Below are positions 34,201-44,311 of a stretch of DNA of 64,000 nt, one piece after another. Each line of letters begins with the position of its first letter. Positions within the stretch are counted from its first letter, which is position 1. Both the position numbers and the translations under genes were made by a program. This DNA comes from Tulasnella sp. 424 (taxonomy: Eukaryota; Basidiomycota; Agaricomycetes; Cantharellales; Tulasnellaceae), in NCBI GenBank assembly GCA_019633425.1, contig WSUB01000187.1, positions 1 through 64,000 on the forward strand, given 5' to 3'. The notes beneath the pieces are model-generated. The model saw nothing but the letters and a program-made list of their open reading frames with translations. It was not told where the DNA came from and made no database searches.

Positions 34201-35377
34201 GATCGCTGAATATAGGGATTTCCCCACTTGCACGAGGGTACGACTGCGCATCTAAGATGTTCTGTCAGGGCGTCATCAGCTTCTCGTCAACGGTTTCTGT
34301 CCTCGTCGAGCTTGTCTCTCACGTCCGGAGACTTCCGTGCAACCAGTTTCACAGACGTCGTTAGAGTACAATTTGCCATATTCGGAACTCGAGGGATAGG
34401 AGGCTTAAGTTCTAGCAAGTGTACAGGCCTTGACCAGCGTCTTGGCACCACTGGTCCAATCGCGATACTCGCAACCGATCGGATTGCTATACAACCCTTG
34501 GATCATTTAACCTTTTAGGCCGAATAAGGAACAAGGGGAGCCCAGGCTTTTACCCCTCGTTTGGAGGCCACTTGCACGTACACAATCTAGGGTTTAGTTT
34601 GTTCTTGCCACGGCGCACACTTTAACTCGGGGTTCGAAGCTGTGTACACTGTTTCCAGTGAAAATGTGGTATGAGCTCTACGGAGAGCGTTAACACCGAC
34701 GGAAGTGATTCTAAAAAAGGTAGTACACTTGTACATTGTGTCAACTTGCAATCACACAGTGTTATCAGCACTTTGGCTATGAAAGTGAAGGGTGAAGGCT
34801 TCAATTCATCCTTTGAATGGTAGCAGGAGTCCCTTTTCGCCACGCTTAGATTAATACCTCAACCGCATCAGTCGTCTTCTAATACCAAGAGGCCAACGTC
34901 ATCATCGCGGCTCCCGGCATAGAGGCATCCGCTAAACTTGGAGCCAGAGCGTGCCGTTTTCATGAGGGATTTAACGGCTAAATATGACGGAGCCGTCATG
35001 GGGCTCGGTGGCAGTTCTGCTTCTCACAAATCACAATCCTGCCCGCAGCAGCGAAGCTTGATCATCCTTGGAAGGAACTTGTTTGAAACGGAGCGTGGAT
35101 ATGTCGTTGGTAGTATGCCGTCGCTATGTAACAGCATTTGGATTCTAGGAGTCACGGTAATGAATGTGTGGCTGGGTCGACCGATGAAACGGCAGGCTTT
35201 CAAGCCGTGTATCGCCCACCAGCCCAGTTTTGACAGGCGGGTTTCTCACTTTCACCTGCACAGTTGCGAGCACCAAGGAAACATATTGTCCAAAATATTC
35301 ACATTCCGACATACCAACAAATTGGAGATACAAAATGTCTCGATACGAATCACATCCCGTACAACACGCTTTCCATC
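31299..35377. other. 4 kb without recognisable gene
   Basis: The first 250 bp (to about 31550) resemble the 5' flank of the core-less ATPase copy at 10.37-10.5 kb and so hold the ATPase promoter. Beyond that, open frames up to 227 codons exist on both strands, but none shows a known motif, consistent exon structure or a paralogue in the window. Composition is mixed with pyrimidine-rich tracts near 31560-31760 and 33000-33130. Possibly decayed repeats or a long intergenic region. Confidence 0.45.
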
Positions 35378-36695
35378 TTAGGCAAGAGCGTTCTTGAAGA
35401 AATGCGAAACCTCGGTGTAGACGTCTTTGTACTGCTTCAGGTTTTCGGGGTCTGAGAGATCTCCTCGTGCAGCAGCCCAGCCGTGGAACATGCTAGACGG
35501 ATTGAAGCACCCGCGTCAGCTAGGCTGTGATTAATGGATTTCTTACGGGGCTACGTACGTGTCGTATACTTTGTACCTGTTCTTCGAAGCGAAGGGCTTC
35601 TTGCTTGCGATTTCGTTAAATGCGTTGAACTGCGTATCACAGAAGGTTGTGACGGAAGTCAGATATGAGCGCACGTTGCCTTCGTATAGCATGACCAATG
35701 AACTGACCTCTTCCAAGTTCTCATCCTGGGACGGGAAGATGCCCACAGGGGCTTTGATGTTCTCTGCGTCGGCCTTTGCCCACATGCTGACGTCCAAAAA
35801 AGGGATGAGAAACGTATTCCTGAGACGATTCCGCCCAGCCATACTTACGCCGGATGAACGGAAGCGGTTGCAGCGAATTCACCCGAGGCATTAGCTAGCA
35901 CGGTCACCTTGCCACCTGTAGCCAAGGAATGGGAATCAACGAGTTAGCTATGAGCACCATGAAGCAGAAGATTCCTCCGTCCTCACCCCAGCAATACCCA
36001 AGAGCACCGATCTTTTCCACTCCATTATTCTTCTCGCCTTTTGCGATGTCGAGCAGCTCCGAAATGCGATTTTCAAAGTGTCCTTGAACTTGGAAGAAGG
36101 TTTGGATCTTCTGTTTGGCGTCATCAGTGGTTGGAGGGTAGAGCTTGATGTCCATGGGTTTGTCGCGGAAGAAATCGGGCATGATAACTTTGGCTCCGAC
36201 AGTTTCTGCAATTAAGTCGGCGCCTTGGACCGTTTGGTTGAAGTAACTTTGAATCGAAGTGGAGCGTAAGCCGTGATGATGCAGAGGAATAAGACTGGAA
36301 ACGGAGGACTTGCCCGAAAATATCGAAAACGACGATGATCGTCTTGCCGGTTCCAGTGGGACCAGTCACGTATGCACGCGTGATGGGGTCTTTTGCGAAC
36401 TTTTCCTTGTCCGTGTGCTTAAGGGAAATGTATGACCCTTTGGGCTTGTATGATTCGGTGTCGGAAACGACGGGAGGGATACTGATTCGTTCGTGAACAA
36501 GCGATCGATGACATCAGCTCTCTAGACAACGTCAGTTGTCGTTCCGATTGGTGCTACTTACGTGCAGCAGGCGTGGCTAGGTGCGTCGGAAGACATGGTG
36601 GCAGATGTAGATCGGAGGAGAGATGAAGAACCTGAAACTGTAGTTGCCTTGTCTCTGTTCAAGTGATGGAGGACTGTGCGGAGTCGAGAGAGCAT
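35378..36695 (-). CDS. Dienelactone hydrolase family protein 1
   Basis: Minus-strand gene of at least seven exons. Spliced protein: optional N-terminus MLSRLRTVLHHLNRDK, second start MSSDAPSHACC (ATG at 36596), then IPPVVSDTESYKPKG, IIVVFDIFG, QGADLIAETVGAKVIMPDFF, the nucleophile segment IGALGYCWGG, ASVHPA, ADAENIKAPVGIFPSQDE and FHGWAAARGD, ending FFKNALA. Cys of GYCWGG, the Asp of SQDE and the His of FHGW fit the Cys-Asp-His triad of the alpha/beta-hydrolase DLH family, which opens lactones such as dienelactone in aromatic catabolism; many fungal members have unknown substrates. One intron has a GC donor (GG|GCAAGT). The long start gives a basic, mitochondrial-like leader. The short start would be cytosolic. 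A similar gene lies just upstream on the same strand. Confidence 0.85.
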
Positions 36696-37004
36696 TTTGA
36701 ATGGCGCGTCGGTCTGTTACTTATATAGAGGCGGAGGTTGAAAAAACAAAAGCGATCGATGCTATCAACTCTCAAGATTGTTATCGACTAATGGTGACGA
36801 AGACCGCGCTTCGCGACGGAGCTCGGACCTGCGCTTTCCGTTGGTTGGTGATCGGGGTTTGATTGCGTCATGGCTCCGCCTGTTATCGGTAAACAGACGG
36901 AGTTAATTTATCGTGGGTGACTGTGACAATGAGTGCTCACACATTTTGTATACATGAACATCTAGTACTATAGTAATACTAAATAATGGTGGATCATATA
37001 GAAT
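36696..37004. other. Spacer between the two DLH genes
   Basis: Contains the 3' end of DLH gene 2 and the promoter of DLH gene 1. Nothing coding was seen. Confidence 0.6.
36721..36728 (-). promoter_or_regulatory. TATA-like box of DLH gene 1
   Basis: CTATATAA on the minus strand, 26 bp above the first ATG (36695) and 125 bp above the second (36596). If it places initiation about 30 bp downstream, the mRNA would begin at or after the first ATG, favouring the shorter protein. Confidence 0.4.
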
Positions 37005-38113
37005 CTACGACTCGAATACGTCCTTGAAGAAAGCTGCGGTCCTCGTGTAAACATCCTCGAACTGGGCCTTCCCATCTGGGTCCGTTAGATTGGCCCGAGC
37101 AGCGGCGAAGCCGTGAGATACACTAGGATACACCTTGTACGCATTCTTCGAGGACCAGGGTTTATCGGACAGGGCCTTGACCATGCCTTCGTACTGTGGA
37201 GGGTGAAGGTGGGGATCACGGAGAGCGTCAGCCCGTTGGCCGCGGCAATCTGCAGAAAAAGGAAACCCACCTCCTCAACCGGCTCATCTACGGAGGGGAA
37301 AAGAGCCAGAGGTACTTGGATGTTCTCAGCATCACTTGCAGTCAACATGCTGGCGGAATGACGTGAGTGATATTCCCCACAGGCCACACGATCAGATTAA
37401 CTTACGCGGGGTGGATGGCAGCGACACCATCGACCCAGCTCTGCGAACCGCATTTGATCGAGAGTTTTCCACCCTAAGTTAGGTGTGCGACAATCAGTTT
37501 CGTTCCAACTAGCTCGTCTCAACACCATCCCATACCCAACAAAAGCCCAAGACCCCAACCTTCGTGGCTCCTTCCTTCTTCAATTCTTCAGCAACACCAT
37601 TAATGTACGGCATGGTAAGCAAAGGGTTGGCTGTGGTTCCAAAGTAAAGCTGGAGCCGAGCTTCTTCAATCTTGGATTGAGGCGGGAACTTGTCTGCGGG
37701 CCATGGCTTGCCCATCAAAAAGTCTGGCATGAGAACTCGAGCACCGACGGCTTCTGCGAGAAGGTCTGCGCCTTGTAGAGTTTGAGGGAAATAGCCGAAA
37801 ATGTCGTAGATGACGATGATCGCCTAAGTTGGGTCCGGAAGAAGTAATGGGGATTGCTACTCCTGGCAGCTCTGAAGACCCCGATCACAACCCACCTTGC
37901 CTGTCCCTTCAGGACCGACCATGTACACTTTGTCCATTCCAGCATACGACTTGTACTCTCCCTTGCCGGTATAGTCGTGCTGAACGGTTGGGACCCTGAT
38001 TCACGGAGGACATTATGAGGGGGAGCGTCAAGCCGATCGAGATGCACGAAAACCCACTTGCAGCAAGCCGCGTTGTTATTCACGATATCAGAATTCGCAA
38101 GAGTAGTACTCAT
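37005..38113 (-). CDS. Dienelactone hydrolase family protein 2
   Basis: Spliced protein starts MSTTLANSDIVNNNAACC (ATG 38111-38113). It continues VPTVQHDYTGKGEYKSY, VGPEGTGK, AIIVIYDIFGYFPQ, QGADLLAEAVGARVLMPDF, the nucleophile segment VGVLGFCWGG, IHPA, SDAENIQVPLALFPSVDE and VSHGFAAARANL, ending FFKDVFES (stop 37005-37007). The Cys-Asp-His set of the family is complete. About 250 aa, normal length for a DLH domain alone. No targeting signal is evident, so cytosol is likely. It is clearly related to the neighbour at 35378-36695 but divergent, and one intron inside the DIFG region is present only in the neighbour, so the tandem pair is old. Substrate unknown. Confidence 0.85.
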
Positions 38114-38421
38114 AATGATATATTCAAGGTGGGTAGAGAGATTGAAGGAGGTAAGGAAGATAGTTGAACTGGCGGGAAAGCAATATATCCCAGAAGGCAG
38201 CCCCACTGCGTCATAGATGATGATCTACATGGTGCTCGGGAGATGGGGATCGAATAAGCCCTCCACCGGAAAGAAGATCATCCATTGATTGGAAATGGTC
38301 GATTCAAAGAATCGGCATTGTTGGTTCGGCGCCCAGCAGAGGGTTGGGGAAATGGGGCGGAGACGATCGGGTTCTGGCAGTTTGGAACCAGCAGACTTAC
38401 TCAGCCCTGCGTCCATAAGGA
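38114..38421. other. Intergenic spacer
   Basis: Promoter side of DLH gene 2 and 3' side of the minus-strand unknown gene at 38422. No exon seen. Confidence 0.5.
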
Positions 38422-39439
38422 CTACCTCCGGTAGGGCCTCTTCGATGGCTTGTGGTCGAACTGTCGCATCGTGCCAACCTTTCTGTCTGGTGATGGTTCT
38501 CTCCTTTGCCAGCTAGCCTCCAACTTCTCTGCCATCGACTTGACGGACTGGAGGCCTATTCGCATCTCGTCTATGATGGTTGGCATAGGGCTTTTGTAAA
38601 GTGCCAGTGTAGGTTTGAAGAGATAGGTCCAATCTGGACAAAGGGATCGGGTAAGACGGGAAACGATCAGCCAGGTGTCGAAGAGAGGTTCAAACCGCCG
38701 CTGACCTTTCATAACCCACTTCTCAGGAGTAGCGTTGCTCTCGCTCAGAATTACAGAGTTTGCTTCAGAGTTTTCGGACCCGTGAGCTCCTCTCACGACC
38801 ACCAGCTTCAGTGCTTCCTTCAAACGGCTTCGCACAACTTTTCGAATGGCACCACTCTTGTGTAAATTATGCGGACTCATCGGAACAATGAGCGACATTG
38901 GCAGTTGGTTTTTCCTACGCTCCTTCTTCATCTCTTCTGTGTAAGGATTGGGCATAGTTGTAGAATGGGGCGCGAGTCTGGCGAAGGGGTATGCCCGGAT
39001 TTTGAGAAAGGCGGATTCGTATTTTGGTATGTCCTTGAAGGAGCAATTATGGATGGGATGAGTGGGGTCTGTGTACCATTCGGCGCTTGGGTACGGCTTT
39101 TGGGCCGAAGGTCGATGGAGTTGAAAAGAGTCTGTGATGAGTTTGGCTGAGGAACCAGGTGTCGCGTCCCGGAACTGTATGTACAAACGGCCTAATCAGT
39201 GAGCCGCCGGTAACATAGCATTTCAAACTTACATGAAGGGATTTGAAAGTTTTCGCCTTCGCTTTCGGAAGACACGCCAAGGAAACCTTCAGTGGACCTG
39301 GAGTCGGCTCAGCGGAGGAGTCTAAAACACGTTCGACACTTAGACGAGATCTGGTTAAGCGCTGAGCTCCACCGTGCGTGTATCTTCGCAGAGATACGGC
39401 CCCCGGGCTTGCAGGTTTCCGTGAGCACGAAGCATACAT
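38422..39439 (-). CDS. Hypothetical protein, probably mitochondrial
   Basis: Two exons, 39439-39233 and 39174-38422, joined in phase 0 at GTAAGT...CAG, giving 319 aa. The N-terminus (MYASCSRKPASPGAVSLRRY, followed by more Arg and Ser and almost no acid) looks like a mitochondrial presequence. The middle has TDPTHPIHNCSFKDIPKYES, and a basic stretch RKVVRSRLKEALKLVVVRGA superficially resembling the RNR-type helix of bacterial RNase P protein or of mitochondrial ribosomal proteins. I do not recognise the family. The open frame extends five codons further upstream only through a TTG, so the ATG at 39437-39439 is used. The gene is divergent from prenylcysteine oxidase 1, with 173 bp between the starts. 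Confidence 0.6.
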
Positions 39440-39612
39440 CTTGAGATCGAAGAATATAGAAGGGGCCAAATTTCGACAGGAACGAAAGCCGGGGACGGCA
39501 TTTGTCGGAGTTTACGGCGATCTCCAAGCCGACCGTCCTCACGCTCGTCCCTTTTCTCAAACGAGAGCCAATATATGCACCGCTGATCCACCAACGCATT
39601 GTTCAACAAAGG

Positions 39613-41677
39613 ATGCCCTCGTTAACCTCATATCCGCGACTTACTGCGCTAGCGCTGCTCGGAACTCTGCCATTGGGTTGGCCAGTAGTTCAAGCCACAC
39701 AGGTTCAGCTCGGTGCAACGCCCCCGCTTCGAGTTGCAATTATTGGTGCAGGAGCTGGAGGGTCTTCAGCTGGTGAGTGTAGTAAAGTCGCCACGTAGAA
39801 AGTTTCTCTGATTGACAGTACTTGCTCGACAGCCTTTTGGATTCACAAGGCGAAGGAAAGGCATGGAATGGACGTTCAAGTTGACATTTTTGAGAAAGTG
39901 GGTCAAACGGTCCAGTTCTATTATCTGTCAGCTGATCCTAACGCGCTATTAGCTCAACTATGTCGGCGGAAGTACGTTGTTTCGTCTATCGTCGGTTCCC
40001 CGTCCCGCTGAGACGAGAAAACGTTCTTTTCACTAGGATCCATTACCGTTCATCCGTATAACGACCCAAGCCTTCCCTCCGAAGAACTCGGAGCCTCAAT
40101 CTTTGTCCCCGCCAACAAGAATCTCTTCCGTGCTGCTCAAGAGTTTGGTCTTGATATGATTGAACTCTTTGACGAGGATGATGTTACCTTGTGGGATGGC
40201 GACCAGGTGCTTTTCACGGTGAGGCACATTCTCTTGAGATTGACTGCAAGCCGCGCTGGCTCACTCGTATTCTCTAGTACACAGGAAGCTGGTGGGACAA
40301 TCTGAAGATTCTGTGGCGTTATGGCTATAGGTCTCCATCCAAGACCCAGGCTCTGTGAGGCCATGTCCCTTGCCTCCTTACTCGACCAAGATCTAACCTC
40401 CTACCTCTTTCGTAGAACGCAACAAATGACAGACCGTGTTCTAACAATGTACACTCCATCACTTGCCCACTGGACATCGATTCAGGGCCTCTCCAAGGCC
40501 CTTGGCTTTGCTAACTACACCACCCAGTCTGGCTTCGACCTCTTCACTTCACAGGGTGTCCGCCCAAAGTTTGCCGAGGAGATGATCGAAGCCGCGACCC
40601 GAGTTAACTACGCCCAAGACGTAACGACGATACACGGTGTGGGCGCCGGAGTCTGCATGGTGGCTGGCGGAGCAGCCCAGATCGCTGGAGGCGTAAGTCG
40701 CTCTGGACAAGCTATTTGGAAACCGCTTCTAATTTCCATTATTTGAATCATGTAATGCAGAACTACAAGATTTTCGAGGAATTTATCAAGCGATCCGGGG
40801 CGAAGCTACACCTTAACACGACTGTCAGCGGTCTGCAGAAGTCGCTTTCCGCTTCAACCAGCAAGCACGTTTGGACGTTGGATGGCGACTCCAATATTCC
40901 ATCCACCCCTTATGACCACGTCATCCTCGCAGCACCTTTTGCCTCCAGTGGCATCACCATCCAAGACTCTTCCGCTTCGTTCTTGCCGAAAGTCGAATAC
41001 GTTCGGTTGCATGTCACATTAGTGTCAACAACCTCGTCAAGTGCTCGGCCGGAAAGATTTGGCCTCCAACCAGGCACGCACGTCGGAAAGTTCATCTTGA
41101 CTACCGAGAACCGCGGGGATAAAGGTCGGCCTGAGTCTTCCAGCGTTATTTGCGACACTGGTTCTTTGGATCCTGCCGTCGGAGCAGGCTGCAAACAGAA
41201 CCTTGGGTCAAAACCAGACTTCAACAGCATCACATACCACCAAACCTTCGAGCACAAAGGCCGGAAGGAGCATATCTGGAAGGTGTTTAGCATGGAGAAG
41301 AAGAGTAATGAGTGGCTTGAGGATGTCTTTGGCGAAGGCACTGTGGGATGGGTATACCGCAAAGAGGTGCGTTTCTAGAACTCGTCGTTTTTGATCCAGA
41401 TCACCCAGCTCAACATCGATTATGATAGTGGCATTCGTACCCAGTCTTGCACCCGGTAAGGTCATTCCCACCTGTCCAAGCGGACGAGGGGTTGTGGTAT
41501 GTTAACAGCATGGAACCATTTATCTCGACGATGGAGACCGAAACGCTCAGCTCCCGGAACATCGTCGATAATCTCCTTAAAGAGAGCTTTGGACATGGCA
41601 TCTGCCCCTCTGGCATCTCGCCTGACGGCTCGGGCAACAAGGTTGAAGACGAGAAGATCTACGGATGGGATTGCTAA
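39613..41677 (+). CDS. Prenylcysteine oxidase 1
   Basis: Begins with a hydrophobic leader (MPSLTSYPRLTALALLG), then LRVAIIGAGAGGSSAAFWI, the FAD-binding GxGxxG fold. Exons with consensus sites continue VDIFEKLNYVGG, SITVHPYNDPSLPSEELG, YTGSWWDNLKILWRYG, RVNYAQDVTTIHGVG, YDHVILAAPFASSGI, RPERFGLQPGTHVG, WLEDVFGEGTVGWVYRKE and WYVNSMEPFISTMETE, ending EKIYGWDC. This is the whole PCYOX family layout: flavoenzyme of the secretory/lysosome-vacuole lumen that cleaves the thioether of farnesyl- or geranylgeranyl-cysteine released from degraded prenylated proteins, giving prenal, cysteine and H2O2. A second copy follows in tandem. The intron before WHSYPVL and those at AAFWI are at the same positions in both copies. 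Confidence 0.88.
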
Positions 41678-41959
41678 AGATGTGCTACGCACGTTCTACA
41701 TGTTATCTGTCTGTATTCCTATTGTATTGGATAATCCCAAGACACCCCCCACTGAAAAGATTGGCGCCTTGCGTAACTCTGAGACCGGGACGAACCGTCC
41801 GACCTATCCCAGAACTCCAGAACCGTGGGGAATAAAGTTCTGATTACGTAAGCTTCTCGAATTCGAAGCCAGCTGCGCGGGTGCGGTCATTTTGAAGACC
41901 TACTCCGTGCAACAGCCCCCCAGTTCTCGACAACCACAAGCTATCCGAGCACTTCAGAC

Positions 41960-44049
41960 ATGCCCACCTCCAAACTGCTCCCGTTGTTTTCAGCATTGAC
42001 GCTCGTCGGGGCATGGGACTGGTCTTTTTTCAGTACCACGGTTCAGGCCACGCAGGTTCAACTTCAAGTTGATGTTGGTCCGCCACCGCTCAGGATTGCC
42101 ATCATTGGCGCAGGTGCTGGAGGCTCCTCAGCAGGTAAATGCTATGATATTTCAACCCAGATTGATATGACCAACTGAGACTGTGTCGCAAAAGCATTTT
42201 GGATCAACAAGGCAAAGGAGCGCCAGGATATGAACGTCGAAGTCCATGTTTTTGATAAGGTGAATCTCTCGAATACGCGGTGCACGTCCAAACTCTGACA
42301 TATATCACGGGTTCTAGTATGACTACATTGGTGGAAGTGAGTGAAAAGTCGTCCATGTACAGGTTGCTATGCTAAAACGTTCGGCATGTTTTCAAAGGGT
42401 CGATTGTGGTGCATCCGTACAATGATCCATCTTTGGGCACCGAGGAACTTGGAGCATCGATTTTTGTTCGAGCCAATAAAAATCTTTTCCGTGCTGTTGA
42501 GGAGTTCGGCCTCAACATCACAGACTTGGCAAACGAGGATGACGACATGACAATTTATGATGGCGACCAGGTTGTCCTAACTGTAGGTGCCGTCTTGCAT
42601 GGATTACGCGTCCCGCTTATTAACGCACATCAATAGTACTCAGGAGGATGGTGGGACAATATCAAGATGCTGTGGCGGTATGGATATTCTTCACCAACGA
42701 AAGCAAAAGCACTGTAAGCGGCTTGCTTCCTTCCAACAAAGGCTGCATCTGACTCGCACATTACTCTAACAGCACCCAAGAGATGGTTGAGAGTCTGCTG
42801 AAAACGTATACTCCGACCGTTCGCGTGTGGCCTACTATCGAATCTCTCTCGCAAGACTTGGGATACGCAAATCTGACGGCTCAAACCGGTCTCGAGTATT
42901 TCACCTCCCAGGGGGTCGTCGAGAACTTCGTGAAGGAGCTAGTCGGCGCTGCCACCCGAGTTAACTACGCTCAAGACGTTGACGCTCTTCATGGATTGGT
43001 GGCTGCTGTCAGCATGGCTGCCAATGGCGCTTCTCAGGTGACGGGAGGGGTAAGCAGGCAGGAGGTCTCATGATCAGCTACTCCATCTCATCCCATTGTC
43101 TCAATAGAACTATCAAATATTCGAAGAATTCATCAAGCATTCGGGGGCGAAGCTATTCCTCAACACAACCATCACCGGGCTCAAGAAGACTCGGACAGCT
43201 TCTGACAAAACGGCATGGGTTCTCTCTGGAGACTCCAAGATTCCTTCTACCTCTTACGACCACGTCATTTTCGCTGCTCCATTTGCCTCGAGTGGCATCA
43301 CCCTCAAAGGATCATCCGCCAAATTCACGCCACACGTCGACTACGTCCGACTTCATGTGACCTTACTTTCCACCACATCCCGCAGCCCAAGACCCGAGCG
43401 CTTTGGGTTGCAACCAGGAGCCCACGTTGGAAGGATGGTTTTGACGAACAAGAACCCGAATTCGAACGCTCAGCCGCAGTCCGAAGAAATTGACGACCCA
43501 TATGCAGCCTACGAAGCTCCCCCGTTCAATCCCGCCTGCTCTGGACCCGGCAATGTCTGTGCACGCAAGGTTGCTGAGAAGCCCGACTTCAACAGTATCT
43601 CGTATCACAAGACTATCGAACGAAATGGAAGGGAAGAACACGTATATAAAGTGTTTAGTATGGATCGCAAGAGCGACAAGTGGCTCGAAGATGTTTTCGG
43701 AGAGGGCACTCTGGGATGGATTTATCGCAAAGAGGTACGAATACATTCAACTTTTCGCGCGTCTGGCTATGTCAAAGTTCTAATCAAATTTACGCTATAG
43801 TGGGACTCGTACCCAGTCCTACCACCCGTCAAGTCGTTCCCTCCCATTAAGGCTGATGACGGGCTGTGGTACGTTAACAGCATGGAATCCTGGATCTCTA
43901 CGATGGAAACGGAGACGATCAGCTCCCGCAATGTCGTGGATCACCTTCTTCAAGAAGCTTTCGGTCACGGCATCTGCCCTCAAGGCACTTCTCCTGATGG
44001 CTGGGGCAACAAGATCGAAGATAAAAAGATCTATGGTTGGGACTGCTAG
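41960..44049 (+). CDS. Prenylcysteine oxidase 2
   Basis: Tandem paralogue of 39613-41677, 282 bp downstream on the same strand. Leader MPTSKLLPLFSALTLVG, then LRIAIIGAGAGGSSA, KAKERQDMNVEVHVFDK, YDYIGG, SIVVHPYNDPSLGTEELG, QEMVESLLKTYTPTV, RVNYAQDVDALHGLV, YDHVIFAAPFASSGI, RPERFGLQPGAHVGRMV, WLEDVFGEGTLGWIYRKE and WDSYPVLPPVKSFPPIKAD, ending DKKIYGWDC (stop 44047-44049). It contains a PQSEEIDDPYAAYEAPPF insertion-like stretch not seen in copy 1. All FAD-binding and C-terminal motifs are kept, so both copies should be active. Secretory or vacuolar lumen. Confidence 0.88.
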
Positions 44050-44311
44050 GTTCGCGAAGTTTTCACCTCGACTATTAGATTTAGCTTTTATTTCAACCAC
44101 CCCCCCCCCTTTGTACTGCTTATGATTGGACGCTTGTTCGGATTGGCTCCTTTAGGATACGAGATATATATACAGGATGCTGCCAGAATCTATGGTGCAC
44201 AGTGAGGCAATGTTCGATACTGACCCCTGGAAAGCGAGGGGTGAAACAAGAAATCAAGAGAAAGAGGATCGTCTAAAAAGTTCGGATAGTGTGATTCGTA
44301 AATGGTTGAAT
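44050..44311. other. Convergent 3' flank
   Basis: Between two convergent genes. Contains a poly-C run (about 44100-44110) and an ATATATATA tract near 44164. No exon seen. Confidence 0.5.
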
